Positions 1 to 6,790 of a DNA stretch of 32,514 bases are shown here, in pieces. The notes below the pieces were generated by a model. That model was not told where the DNA came from and ran no database searches. It worked only from the letters and a program-made list of their open reading frames with translations. Origin of the DNA: Limousia pullorum (GTDB lineage: Bacteria; Bacillota; Clostridia; Oscillospirales; Acutalibacteraceae); contig DVNG01000019.1 in NCBI GenBank assembly GCA_018714545.1, forward strand, positions 1 to 32,514, given 5' to 3'. Position numbers and translations under genes: made by a program. Numbering within the stretch: position 1 is the first letter of the stretch; each line of letters opens with the position of its first letter.

Positions 1-87
1 TTGAGATTTTTTCATCGTCTTGCGGTACTTTGCAACCTGCTCCCCGCAAATATTATTTTTTCCGTCCGTACTTTTGTTAATAAACAT
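1..87 (-). CDS. XRE-family HTH regulator, N-terminal fragment
   Basis: Reading the minus strand from an ATG at 87 gives 29 uninterrupted codons to the window edge; the rest of the gene lies outside. The visible part ends in NICGEQVAKYRKTMKKSQ, which matches the first helix of XRE/Cro-type helix-turn-helix domains (pattern GxxIxxxRxxxxxSQ). An AGGTGA ribosome binding site lies just upstream of the ATG at about 91-97. The gene is divergent from the lipoprotein gene at 203, and two similar dyads lie between them, so this regulator is the natural candidate to bind them. The family call rests on one helix only; effector and full domain structure cannot be seen. Confidence 0.6.
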   Translation of the reverse strand, partial: MFINKSTDGKNNICGEQVAKYRKTMKKSQ

Positions 88-104
88 ATAATCACCTTAA
101 AAAA

Positions 105-123
105 TGACATTCAGTGCTTGTCA
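105..123. promoter_or_regulatory. Operator-like dyad 1 (TGACA-N9-TGTCA)
   Basis: The site reads TGACATTCAGTGCTTGTCA, an inverted repeat TGACA/TGTCA with a 9-base centre. It covers the -35 box of the plus-strand promoter at 118-146 and lies 18 bp upstream of the start codon of the divergent regulator. It shares its first nine bases and its right arm with the dyad at 158-176. Binding by the adjacent XRE regulator is inference. Confidence 0.6.
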
Positions 124-146
124 ATTTTATAATTATATGGTATACT
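118..146 (+). promoter_or_regulatory. Sigma-A promoter of the lipoprotein gene
   Basis: TTGTCA (118-123), a 17-bp spacer and TATACT (141-146) form a near-consensus promoter. The expected start is near 153, giving a short leader before the ribosome binding site at 191-196. The -35 box overlaps dyad 1, and dyad 2 begins just after the expected start site, so both dyads are placed to repress. Confidence 0.7.
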
Positions 147-157
147 ATTGATGGAAT

Positions 158-176
158 TGACATTCACTAAATGTCA
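158..176. promoter_or_regulatory. Operator-like dyad 2 (TGACA-N9-TGTCA)
   Basis: The site reads TGACATTCACTAAATGTCA. It has the same arms, the same 9-base centre and the same first nine bases as dyad 1. The two centres are 53 bp apart, close to five helical turns, so both sites would sit on the same face of DNA. It lies between the expected transcription start and the ribosome binding site of the lipoprotein gene. Confidence 0.6.
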
Positions 177-202
177 AAATAAAAATGAGTAGGAGAGATA
201 GT

Positions 203-841
203 ATGAAAAAAGCTTTATTAGGACTTATTATTCTTATTTTGATTAGTAATTGTGCTGGATGTGGAAGCAATAATTCGCCTGCTACTGATGAAACTCAAGA
301 AACACAGGAGTTATCAACTACAGAAACAGAATTTTGGGGATCACATTGGACAGAAAAAAGTTATGTTGATGAATTTAATGATCCTACAGCAGATAAATAT
401 CTTTGCGGTACTTTTAGTGGAACTTTTAGCAACAGTGCTACTTCAAATTCTAATCTTACAGCAATGCTTATTATAGATAAATATTTAAATTATGGTTCTG
501 ATTATTTCGGTGAAGATATTTTTAGAATAAGATTGCTTGAGTATGGTAGCCATAACGCTAGCTTTTCAGGTTCTGAAGAAACGGATGTAGAGATTAAAAT
601 AAAAATTGATAATGTTGTAACTCAGGATACAGCATATTTTCTTGATCCATCAAATGGTGAGATTTACATAAACAGAAGAAATGAAATATTTGTTCCGTTT
701 ATAGCTGCAATGAATGACGGTAAAGAGGTTTCTTTTGCTATTACAGTTAGTTCTTATGGTAGGGTTTCAAGTACATATAGATTTGACGTAGACCCAGAGG
801 GTCTTTCTGATATTTATCATAGTTGGCTTGAAGAAGTATAA
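203..841 (+). CDS. Small predicted lipoprotein, function unknown
   Basis: The protein has 212 residues. I chose the ATG at 203 because AGGAGA (191-196) lies six bases upstream and the protein then begins with a typical lipoprotein signal: MKK, a hydrophobic run, then CAGC. The cysteine of CAGC (about residue 20) is the likely lipidated one, although the -3 residue is Cys rather than the usual Leu. A Ser/Thr/Glu-rich linker follows, then about 160 residues that look beta-rich and match no family I recognise. It has its own promoter and is followed by a terminator, so it is probably monocistronic. The paired dyads around its promoter suggest control by the divergent XRE regulator. Its base composition is more AT-rich than the CoA genes that follow, which may hint at an accessory origin. 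Confidence 0.75.
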   Translation: MKKALLGLIILILISNCAGCGSNNSPATDETQETQELSTTETEFWGSHWTEKSYVDEFNDPTADKYLCGTFSGTFSNSATSNSNLTAMLIIDKYLNYGSDYFGEDIFRIRLLEYGSHNASFSGSEETDVEIKIKIDNVVTQDTAYFLDPSNGEIYINRRNEIFVPFIAAMNDGKEVSFAITVSSYGRVSSTYRFDVDPEGLSDIYHSWLEEV

Positions 842-873
842 TTTAGACTAAAAATATTAGTACATAAAAGCGA

Positions 874-920
874 AAATAAATCAACACGTAAGTAAAATAA
901 CGTGTTGATTTATTTTTTGA
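874..920 (+). terminator. Rho-independent terminator (possibly bidirectional)
   Basis: A perfect 16-bp stem (874-889 with 900-915), containing AAATCAACACGT and its complement, closes a 10-base loop and is followed by a T-rich stretch. It ends the lipoprotein transcript and may also stop minus-strand reading from coaBC. Confidence 0.75.
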
Positions 921-999
921 TTTTTATTAAAAGTTTTATTTAACTAAATTAAGTATAGAATATTGAAAACAGTGGGAACTATACAAAATACCAACATTT

Positions 1000-2196
1000 T
1001 TATCTCATCCCCATAATAACATCCAAAATTCTATTTGCTACTTGGTCTTTGGTCATTAGGGGGAGTTCTTCTATATTATTTTCGGAAATGAGGGTTACTA
1101 CGTTTGTGTTTCCGCCGAAGCCTGCGCCCTCTACCTTTAAATTATTGGCGGCGATTAAATCTAAGTTTTTCTTTACGAGCTTTTTCCTTGAGTTTTCAAC
1201 AAGGTCTTTTGTTTCCATTGAGAAGCCGCAGAGGAACTGTCCGGGTCTTTTATGCTCGCCCAGCCATTTTAAGATATCCTTTGTTCTTTCAAGAGACAAT
1301 GAAAGGTCGTCATCGTTTTGGGATTTTTTAATTTTATCCTCAGCCACATTTGCAGGTCTGTAGTCCGCAACCGCCGCCGCTTTTATTATTATATCCTGCT
1401 TTTTGGAAAGGCTTGTGACGGCGTTGAACATTTCCTCGGCTGAAACAATCTTTACAGTGTCCACATATGCAGGCTCTTTCAGATTTACAGGTCCGGAAAC
1501 CAAGGTGACATTGGCGCCTCTTGCGGAAGCCGCTTTTGCTATGGCGTAACCCATTGTGCCGGTGGAATGGTTTGTCATGTATCTTACAGGGTCGAGGGCT
1601 TCCTGTGTAGGACCTGCGGTTACAAGGAGATTTACTCCGTTCATGTCCTTTTCATGGGAGATTGCGTGGAGAATACTTTCCAGCAAGTCCTCCGGCTCCG
1701 GCATTTTTCCGGCTCCCACAGCTCCGCAGGCAAGTCTGCCGCTGGCAGGCTCTATAACTTCCCATCCGTATTTCTCGAGGATTTTCATATTGTCCTGAGT
1801 TACAGGATTTAAATACATTTTTGTGTTCATTGCCGGAGCTACAATTTTCGGACAGTCGCAGGCAAGGACTGTTGTTGTAAGCATATCGTCGGCTATTCCG
1901 TGGGCAAGCTTTGCCATTACGTTGGCGGTCGCCGGGGCAATCATAACAAGGTCAGCCATATCTGCCAAAGCTATATGTTCCACCTGAAAGGAATGGTTTC
2001 TGTCAAAGGTGTCGGTGACGGTTCTGTTTCCTGTGAGGTGTTCAAAGGTCAGAGGTGAAATAAATTCAGTGGCATTTTTTGTCATGATTACATGGACGTT
2101 GCAGTGCTGTTTTACAAGGGCAGAAGCCAAAGCCGCCGCCTTGTAGCAGGCGATGCCTCCGGTAACTCCTAAAAGCACAGTTTTATTTTTAAGCAT
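1000..2196 (-). CDS. coaBC: Phosphopantothenoylcysteine decarboxylase / phosphopantothenate-cysteine ligase (CoaBC)
   Basis: This bifunctional enzyme joins cysteine to 4'-phosphopantothenate (CoaB) and decarboxylates the product to 4'-phosphopantetheine (CoaC), steps two and three of CoA synthesis, in the cytoplasm. Its 398 residues match the usual length. The N-terminal flavoprotein half has GVTGGIACYKA (about 10-20), the catalytic His74 in VEHIAL, PAMNTKMY (121-128) and Cys157 in GRLACGAVGAGK. The C-terminal ligase half has VTAGPTQEALDPVRYMTN (192-209), AAAVADYRP (273-281) and the lysines of DKIKK (287-291). A GAGG ribosome binding site lies upstream of the start. It is divergent from the panT-coaX unit, so pantothenate uptake and phosphorylation sit beside the next two pathway steps. 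Confidence 0.97.
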   Translation of the reverse strand: MLKNKTVLLGVTGGIACYKAAALASALVKQHCNVHVIMTKNATEFISPLTFEHLTGNRTVTDTFDRNHSFQVEHIALADMADLVMIAPATANVMAKLAHGIADDMLTTTVLACDCPKIVAPAMNTKMYLNPVTQDNMKILEKYGWEVIEPASGRLACGAVGAGKMPEPEDLLESILHAISHEKDMNGVNLLVTAGPTQEALDPVRYMTNHSTGTMGYAIAKAASARGANVTLVSGPVNLKEPAYVDTVKIVSAEEMFNAVTSLSKKQDIIIKAAAVADYRPANVAEDKIKKSQNDDDLSLSLERTKDILKWLGEHKRPGQFLCGFSMETKDLVENSRKKLVKKNLDLIAANNLKVEGAGFGGNTNVVTLISENNIEELPLMTKDQVANRILDVIMGMR

Positions 2197-2245
2197 AAGG
2201 AAAACCTCTTTTCGCAGATTGTGTAAATTAACTTTATTTTGTTTC

Positions 2246-2274
2246 AGTATAACAAATAAAATGATAAAAGTAAA
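2246..2274 (-). promoter_or_regulatory. Promoter for coaBC
   Basis: On the minus strand, TTTACT, a 17-bp spacer and TATACT are seen upstream of coaBC. The -10 box is good and the -35 box is weak (four of six consensus bases). Confidence 0.5.
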
Positions 2275-2302
2275 TCAAAAGGAATAAAATGACATTATTT
2301 CC

Positions 2303-2331
2303 TTGCAATAACTATTTTAATTGAGTATAAT
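2303..2331 (+). promoter_or_regulatory. Promoter for panT-coaX
   Basis: TTGCAA (2303-2308), a 17-bp spacer and TATAAT (2326-2331). The expected start is about 2338, which rules out the upstream in-frame start codons for the transporter and leaves a leader of about 118 nt before the ATG at 2456. Confidence 0.75.
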
Positions 2332-2354
2332 TATTATGCTCGGAAGAAAACCAG

Positions 2355-2447
2355 GTCGCTGTACCTTTACGGACGGCAGACAAAAGGCGGAATTTTGGGC
2401 ATACATAAATTTAAGCTGTATCTTCAAAGGAAGAACGGCATTGGAGG
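2355..2447 (+). promoter_or_regulatory. Pan-motif-like leader RNA: two tandem bulged-A hairpins
   Basis: Two hairpins share the same design. Hairpin 1 (2355-2381) is GTC-GCTGT-[A]-CC, loop TTTAC, GG-ACGGC-[A]-GAC. Hairpin 2 (2411-2444) is TTAA-GCTGT-[A]-TCTTC, loop AAAG, GAAGA-ACGGC-[A]-TTGG. Each has one unpaired A on each side of a GCTGT/ACGGC stem, in the same places, while the flanking stems differ in sequence but still pair. The published pan RNA motif, found before pantothenate synthesis genes, is described as often tandem hairpins with two conserved bulged adenosines. Here the leader precedes a probable pantothenate transporter and pantothenate kinase. The last base pairs of hairpin 2 include the first bases of the GGAGG at 2443-2447, so folding could hide the ribosome binding site. 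The match is by eye, not by a covariance model. Confidence 0.65.
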
Positions 2448-2455
2448 TTTTTAAA

Positions 2456-3121
2456 ATGAGTAGTAATGTAAAAACAGCTTCTCCTATGGCAAGGAGAGCC
2501 GCTATCCGTGACATGGTGTTGCTTGCACTTTTTGTGGCAATACTTTTGCTTATGACCTTTACGCCGATAGGTCTTATTGACCTTCCGCTGATAAAGGCAA
2601 CAATTCTTCATGTTCCTGTAATTATCGGCGCAATTCTTATGGGACCGAAAAAGGGTGCATTTTTGGGCGCAGTATTCGGCATTGCAAGCCTTATAAAGAA
2701 TACCATGATTCCAAGCGCCTTGTCTTTCGCTTTTTCTCCCTTTATTCCTGTACCGGGAACAGACAGCGGAAGCGTGTGGGCGGTTGTAATCTCAATTATC
2801 CCCAGAATGCTTATCGGCCCTGCCGCATGGCTTATTTACAAGGGAATTGAAAAAATTACAAGCTCTAAAATAGGTTTCAGAGCAGTGGGATCAGTAATAG
2901 CAGGAGCTTTCGGAGCGATAGTTAATACAGCTTTGGTTATGGGACTTATTTATTTCGTGTTTAAGGATGCCTATGCCGCTATGAACGGAATTCCTGTTGA
3001 CGCAGTTTTGGCTGCAATTCTGGGAATAGTTGCCGCAAACGGAATCCCTGAGGCAATCGCCGCCGCAGTGCTTGTTCCGATTATCGTGCTTCCTTTGCAG
3101 AAGTTTTTAAAACAATACTAA
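2456..3121 (+). CDS. panT: ECF transporter S component, probable pantothenate (PanT-like)
   Basis: A 221-residue membrane protein with about six hydrophobic segments. Start: GGAGG at 2443-2447 lies eight bases before the ATG at 2456, and earlier in-frame codons fall at or before the predicted transcription start. The N-terminal MARRAAIRDMVLLALFVAI and the KATILHVPVIIGAILMGPKKGA stretch (about residues 47-68) are typical of ECF substrate-binding subunits of the PanT type. S components bind the vitamin and use the shared EcfA/EcfT energising module; no module genes are adjacent here, as expected for group II ECF systems, although the ecfT/ecfA pair at 20541-23056 might serve. The pantothenate assignment rests on sequence style, coaX 20 bp downstream, divergent coaBC, and the pan-like leader. 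Confidence 0.8.
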   Translation: MSSNVKTASPMARRAAIRDMVLLALFVAILLLMTFTPIGLIDLPLIKATILHVPVIIGAILMGPKKGAFLGAVFGIASLIKNTMIPSALSFAFSPFIPVPGTDSGSVWAVVISIIPRMLIGPAAWLIYKGIEKITSSKIGFRAVGSVIAGAFGAIVNTALVMGLIYFVFKDAYAAMNGIPVDAVLAAILGIVAANGIPEAIAAAVLVPIIVLPLQKFLKQY

Positions 3122-3141
3122 AACCGGAGGAGTAGATTTTT

Positions 3142-3912
3142 ATGATGCTGGCTCTTGATGTGGGCAATACAAATACGGTTGTGGGTGGATTTGTTGACGG
3201 AGCTTTAAAATTCAGCCTTAGAATGACCAGCGACCGCAATAAAACAGTGGACGAATATGTTTTCCATCTCAGAGGCCTTTTAGAGGAAAAGGGTGTTGAC
3301 TTTAACATGGTAGAGGGAGGAATAATCTCCAGCGTTGTTCCGGAGCTTAGATATTCTCTGAGCAAATCCATGGAGATACTCACAGGAAAAAAATTCCTTG
3401 TGGTGACAAATAAAATGGATTTGGGAATGGAGATAAAAATGGATATTCCAGCCCAGGTTGGCGCAGACCTTTTGGTTGCCGCAGTTGCCGCCCTTGATAT
3501 GTGCAAACCGCCACTTGTTATCTTTGACATGGGAACAGCCACCACAATGTCTGTTATCGACAAGGACGGAAGCTATACCGGAGGAGTTATTATTCCCGGA
3601 CTTAGACTTTCCATGGACGCTTTGTCAGGCAGAGCCGCACAGCTTCCTTTTATAAACCTTGAAGAACCGCCGGAAAGACTTATCGGTAAAAATACAATCG
3701 ACTGCATGAAAGCGGGAGCTATCTACAGCAACGCCGCCATGATAGACGGACTTATCGACAGAGCGGAAGAGGAAATGGGAGAAAAGGTGACAGCCGTTGC
3801 CACAGGAGGACTTATGGGAATAGTTCTTCCTTTCTGCAAGCATAAAATCTACTACGATGAAAATCTTCTCCTTATGGGACTTTTAAAGCTTTACGAGAAA
3901 AATAAACACTGA
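3142..3912 (+). CDS. coaX: Type III pantothenate kinase (CoaX)
   Basis: CoaX phosphorylates pantothenate, the first committed step of CoA synthesis. Type III kinases belong to the ASKHA fold, need a monovalent cation and are generally not inhibited by CoA. The 256-residue length is typical. Seen motifs: LALDVGNTNTVVG (phosphate-binding, about residues 3-15), the acidic pair region VGADLL, and DMGTATTMSVID followed by GGVIIPGLRLSMDALSGRAA (about 130-165). GGAGG at 3126-3130 precedes two adjacent ATGs (3142 and 3145); either could be the start. It follows panT by 20 bp in the same operon and ends at a strong hairpin, giving a two-gene uptake-and-trapping unit for pantothenate. Confidence 0.96.
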   Translation: MMLALDVGNTNTVVGGFVDGALKFSLRMTSDRNKTVDEYVFHLRGLLEEKGVDFNMVEGGIISSVVPELRYSLSKSMEILTGKKFLVVTNKMDLGMEIKMDIPAQVGADLLVAAVAALDMCKPPLVIFDMGTATTMSVIDKDGSYTGGVIIPGLRLSMDALSGRAAQLPFINLEEPPERLIGKNTIDCMKAGAIYSNAAMIDGLIDRAEEEMGEKVTAVATGGLMGIVLPFCKHKIYYDENLLLMGLLKLYEKNKH

Positions 3913-3918
3913 AAATAA

Positions 3919-3957
3919 AAAGGGACAGCGCAGATTTTTGTGCTGTCCCTTTATGGT
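3919..3957 (+). terminator. Terminator after coaX
   Basis: AAAGGGACAGC (3919-3929) pairs with GCTGTCCCTTT (3942-3952) around a loop of about 12 bases. The following T tract is short. Confidence 0.75.
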
Positions 3958-3985
3958 TTAGACTGTAGCGGTTTTTATTTATATG

Positions 3986-3994
3986 TGATATAAT
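3986..3994 (+). promoter_or_regulatory. Extended -10 promoter for the symporter gene
   Basis: TGATATAAT is a full extended -10 element upstream of the symporter gene; no good -35 box is seen at the right distance. A second TATAAT occurs at 4005-4010. Confidence 0.5.
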
Positions 3995-4029
3995 AAAAAT
4001 ACATTATAATTTTGAAAGGATATGATATA

Positions 4030-5472
4030 GTGACAAATCTGCAAATCATGTCCCTTATCGGTCTTATACTGTATTTTGGACTTTTGCTTTTTGCAGTTAC
4101 AAAGGAAAAGAAAAATACAAATGTTTTAGACTACTTTTTTGCAGGAAGAAGTTTGCCATTTTGGGCTTTGTCCATAACATTTATCGCTTCATGGTGGGGA
4201 GCAGGTTCGGCTATTTCCACCGCTGACCTTGCCTATGAGGACGGATTGGGTGCGTTTTGGTATTACGGTGTGCCTGTGCTTATTTCCACATTTCTTATGA
4301 TTATCGGGGCAAAAGCCATAAGGCGTGTGGGATATCTTACCCAGGGACAGATGATGGAGGCGAGGTATTCAAAAGCTACGGCAAAAATGCTTTCCGTAAT
4401 GATACTCATATTTATGACATTTAATGCGGCGTCCCAGATGGTGGGAATAGGAAATTTTTTTGGCACATATATGGGTATGAACTACGAAGCGGCGGTTTTA
4501 ACCGGAACTTTAATAGTTTTGATATATTCCATGTTCGGAGGATTTCGAGGGGTTGTTCTCACTGATATTATTCAGTTTGTTCTGCTTTTAGCATCGGCGG
4601 TTTGTGTTTTCGTTGTTGCCATGATGAACAGCGGAGGTTTTTCTCAGATTGCCCAGGCGGCAGAGGAAGCAGGAAAAAGCGATTATATGAGTATGGGTGC
4701 AGGAGCTTCAAAGTATCTGGGATATGTTATAACCTTTGGATGTGCATGGATGATACAGGCCAATGTGTGGCAGAGAATTTCAGCCGCAAGAAGCGACAAG
4801 GACGCAAGAAAAATGACGGTTATGAGCTTTTTTGCCTATATTCCCCTTTATTTGATAGTGGTTTTCACAGGAATGGCAGGGCTTGTAATATTTGATAAAA
4901 TGCCCGAAGGCGGAATTGTCACCTCTTTGGTAACAGGCTATATGCCGCCTGTGCTTGGGGCTTTGGCGTTTGTGGGAATTTCTGCGGCTATAATGTCAAC
5001 CATGGATTCCCTGATAAATACGGGAGCTATGACACTTTCCATGGACTTGCTTCCGGAAAACCGCAGTGAAAGCCAAAAGCTGAATTTTTCACGTATTGCC
5101 ACATTGTTGGTGACAGCGGTGGCTTTTGTGATTTCTATTTCAGTGCGTTCTATTTTAGAGGTGTCCTGGATAGCCTCGGACGTAATAACAACCGGAGTTT
5201 TCATACCTCTTGTTTTTGGTTTCTTTTGGAAAAGAGGAAACTCAAAGGGAGCTTTGGCTTCAATGGTGGTGGGACTTTTGTTTTCGCTTTACAACCTGAT
5301 GATATTTTTCGGGGTGAAACTGCCTGTTTTTTGGGAAATGCAGTCCGCTGTGCAGGTATTGGTGGGAACAGGAATTTCCGCCTGTGTTTATGTTATCGTA
5401 AGTCTTGCCACAAAGCCTGAAAAAGAAAAGGCCGATAAATTTATTGAAAGAGCAGGACTATTAAAAAAATAA
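4030..5472 (+). CDS. Sodium:solute symporter (SSS family)
   Basis: An integral membrane transporter of 480 residues with about 13 hydrophobic segments, the usual SSS (SLC5-like) size, using the sodium gradient to import a small solute. I prefer the GTG at 4030 because AAAGGA (4015-4020) lies nine bases upstream; a TTG at 4012 would overlap that site. Diagnostic stretches near the N-terminus are DYFFAGRSLPFWALSITFIA and GAGSAIS, and after the fifth segment FGGFRGVVLTDIIQF, a family hallmark. SAAIMSTMDSLINTGA matches the segment near the second sodium site. The substrate cannot be told from sequence alone; neighbours (coaX upstream, ybaK downstream) give no clear hint. The ybaK-like gene follows by 13 bp and is probably co-transcribed. 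Confidence 0.9.
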   Translation: MTNLQIMSLIGLILYFGLLLFAVTKEKKNTNVLDYFFAGRSLPFWALSITFIASWWGAGSAISTADLAYEDGLGAFWYYGVPVLISTFLMIIGAKAIRRVGYLTQGQMMEARYSKATAKMLSVMILIFMTFNAASQMVGIGNFFGTYMGMNYEAAVLTGTLIVLIYSMFGGFRGVVLTDIIQFVLLLASAVCVFVVAMMNSGGFSQIAQAAEEAGKSDYMSMGAGASKYLGYVITFGCAWMIQANVWQRISAARSDKDARKMTVMSFFAYIPLYLIVVFTGMAGLVIFDKMPEGGIVTSLVTGYMPPVLGALAFVGISAAIMSTMDSLINTGAMTLSMDLLPENRSESQKLNFSRIATLLVTAVAFVISISVRSILEVSWIASDVITTGVFIPLVFGFFWKRGNSKGALASMVVGLLFSLYNLMIFFGVKLPVFWEMQSAVQVLVGTGISACVYVIVSLATKPEKEKADKFIERAGLLKK

Positions 5473-5485
5473 AAAGGTGATAAGA

Positions 5486-5959
5486 ATGGATTACAAAACT
5501 AATGTTATGCGCTTGCTGGACAAGCAAAAAATTCCTTATAATCATTACTGCTACGCCGATACCGACGCTTTGAGCGGTGAGGAAGTGGCAAAGGTGTTGG
5601 GACAAAACCCTGATATGGTTTTCAAAACCTTGGTTACAGTGGGAAAGTCCGGCAAAAACTATGTTTTTATGATACCGGTATGCAGAGAGCTTGACCTGAA
5701 AAAGGCGGCTGTTGCAGTTAAGGAAAAGTCAATAGAGATGATAAAGTCAAAGGAGCTTCTGCCCCTTACAGGATATATCCACGGAGGATGTTCTCCAATC
5801 GGAATGAAAAAGCGTTTTGTAACTGTGACAGATAAAAGCGCCGAGAATTTCCCCTCAATCATTTTCAGCGCCGGCAAAATAGGATATCAGGTGGAACTGA
5901 CAATAGAAAACCTGAAAAAAGCTGTAAATCCACAATTTCAAGATGTGTGTGTACAATAA
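5486..5959 (+). CDS. ybaK: YbaK/EbsC-type Cys-tRNA(Pro) deacylase
   Basis: This family hydrolyses Cys-tRNA(Pro), a product of mischarging by prolyl-tRNA synthetase, protecting proline codons from misreading. The start at 5486 follows GGTGA (5476-5480) at five bases and gives 157 residues, the normal length. Seen: VFKTLV with the conserved catalytic-region Lys47, and GYIHGGCSPIG (96-106), the glycine-rich substrate loop; DLKKAA near 70 is also typical. It probably shares the symporter's transcript. A tRNA-Pro gene lies about 6 kb away, which is likely coincidence. Confidence 0.9.
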   Translation: MDYKTNVMRLLDKQKIPYNHYCYADTDALSGEEVAKVLGQNPDMVFKTLVTVGKSGKNYVFMIPVCRELDLKKAAVAVKEKSIEMIKSKELLPLTGYIHGGCSPIGMKKRFVTVTDKSAENFPSIIFSAGKIGYQVELTIENLKKAVNPQFQDVCVQ

Positions 5960-5987
5960 AAATTCAGGTCTTAAAATTTCATAAAAT

Positions 5988-6031
5988 AAAAAACAGGAAA
6001 TCGCAGTATTAACCACGGTTTCCTGTTTTTT
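5988..6031. terminator. Bidirectional terminator between convergent genes
   Basis: AAAAAACAGGAAA (5988-6000) pairs with TTTCCTGTTTTTT (6019-6031). A runs on one side and T runs on the other let it work on both strands, ending ybaK and the convergent XRE gene. Confidence 0.8.
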
Positions 6032-6037
6032 AATGAT

Positions 6038-6364
6038 TTATTTTTGAGAATATTTTATGAGTGTTTCTATAACAAGATATATTCTTTCTCTGTCCTCCTG
6101 TGAAAGCTTTTTCATGTCTTCACTGAACAGGGAGTTTTTAACAACATACCCTTGTTTTAATACATCCGCAAGAACCATATCAGCTGAAATTTCCAGTGCA
6201 TTAAGAATGGAAATAAAGGTTTCTAAAGATGGGATTTTCTCGCCACGTTCAACCATACCGATGTAATTTGAACTCAAATCTGTTTTTTCTGCCAAATCTT
6301 CCTGACGAAGTTTCTTTTCAATTCGATATTTTTTAATATTTCTACCGATTGTTTCCGGTTCCAT
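6038..6364 (-). CDS. XRE-family HTH transcriptional regulator
   Basis: A 108-residue protein whose first 60 residues form a classic XRE helix-turn-helix: IGRNIKKYRIEKKLRQEDLA, then DLSSNYIGMVERGEKIPSLE with the recognition helix around SSNYIGMVERG. The C-terminal 40 residues are helical and charged, possibly a dimerisation element; no ligand-binding or peptidase domain is present. GGAGATG lies upstream of the ATG. It faces the symporter/ybaK unit across a shared terminator, and its promoter has an extended -10. Targets are unknown. Confidence 0.88.
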   Translation of the reverse strand: MEPETIGRNIKKYRIEKKLRQEDLAEKTDLSSNYIGMVERGEKIPSLETFISILNALEISADMVLADVLKQGYVVKNSLFSEDMKKLSQEDRERIYLVIETLIKYSQK

Positions 6365-6399
6365 TAAATCATCTCCGTCAGATAAGATAAATTTTTTTA

Positions 6400-6408
6400 A
6401 TTATATCA
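6400..6408 (-). promoter_or_regulatory. Extended -10 promoter for the XRE gene
   Basis: On the minus strand, TGATATAAT lies 36 bp upstream of the XRE start codon. No strong -35 box is visible at 17 bp. Confidence 0.5.
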
Positions 6409-6498
6409 TGAATGGACTTTAATTTCTACTTGAAATATTGTTAAGATGAACTGAATATTAAAAAATCTGCCTCTATAATGATAGTTCTATAAAAGAAA

Positions 6499-6528
6499 AC
6501 CGCCATGGCTAAAAATAACCATGGCGGT
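6499..6528 (-). terminator. Terminator downstream of the HAD operon
   Basis: ACCGCCATGG (6499-6508) and CCATGGCGGT (6519-6528) form a perfect 10-bp stem; read on the minus strand it is followed by TTTTCTTTT. It would end the 9810-6791 operon after about 260 nt of 3' UTR that contains the two repeat copies. Confidence 0.7.
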
Positions 6529-6554
6529 AAAATTATAATATTTAAATAAAACCT

Positions 6555-6645
6555 AACTGAGAGCGAGCAACTCCAAGTCGCTTGACAAAACATCTCGCCC
6601 GACCTGTGATAAAGTTAATTTTAAGATAAAACCCATGCAGGTCGG
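6555..6645. repeat. Structured intergenic repeat, copy A
   Basis: The copy begins GAGAGCGAG (6559-6567) and ends CAGGTCGG. It contains two neighbouring inverted repeats: GCGAG (6563-6567) with CTCGC (6594-6598), separated by 26 bases, and CCGACCTG (6599-6606) with CAGGTCGG (6638-6645), separated by 31 bases. Copy B at 6691-6781 has the same order and spacing with changed but still paired arms. A short related stretch, TTTCGCCCGATTGG, lies between the copies at about 6660-6673. Confidence 0.8.
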
Positions 6646-6690
6646 ATAAAAAATAAAGGTTTCGCCCGATTGGAGGTATAAAACTAACAT

Positions 6691-6781
6691 AGTTGAGAGC
6701 GAGCCATTCTAAGTATTTCAACAAAACGTCTCGCCCGACAGAAAACGGGAGCTAATTTCAAGATTATCCTATCCCTGTCGG
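6691..6781. repeat. Structured intergenic repeat, copy B
   Basis: The second copy lies 136 bp from copy A. GCGAG (6699-6703) pairs with CTCGC (6730-6734), again 26 bases apart, and CCGACAG (6735-6741) pairs with CTGTCGG (6775-6781), 33 bases apart. The central block ACAAAAC-R-TCTCGCCCGAC is nearly identical to copy A. The outer arm differs from copy A (CCGACCTG against CCGACAG) and its partner differs to match, which points to selection on the fold. Confidence 0.8.
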
Positions 6782-6790
6782 AAATAAAAA

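Noticed and set aside
2321..2455. An upstream extension of the PanT-like protein
   Set aside because: The region holds the -10 box and the two bulged-A hairpins. The encoded residues are not membrane-protein-like, and a good ribosome binding site serves the ATG at 2456.
6542..6724. A 60-codon minus-strand frame in the repeat region
   Set aside because: It spans one repeat and part of the other, has no convincing ribosome binding site, and its sequence is explained by the structured repeats.
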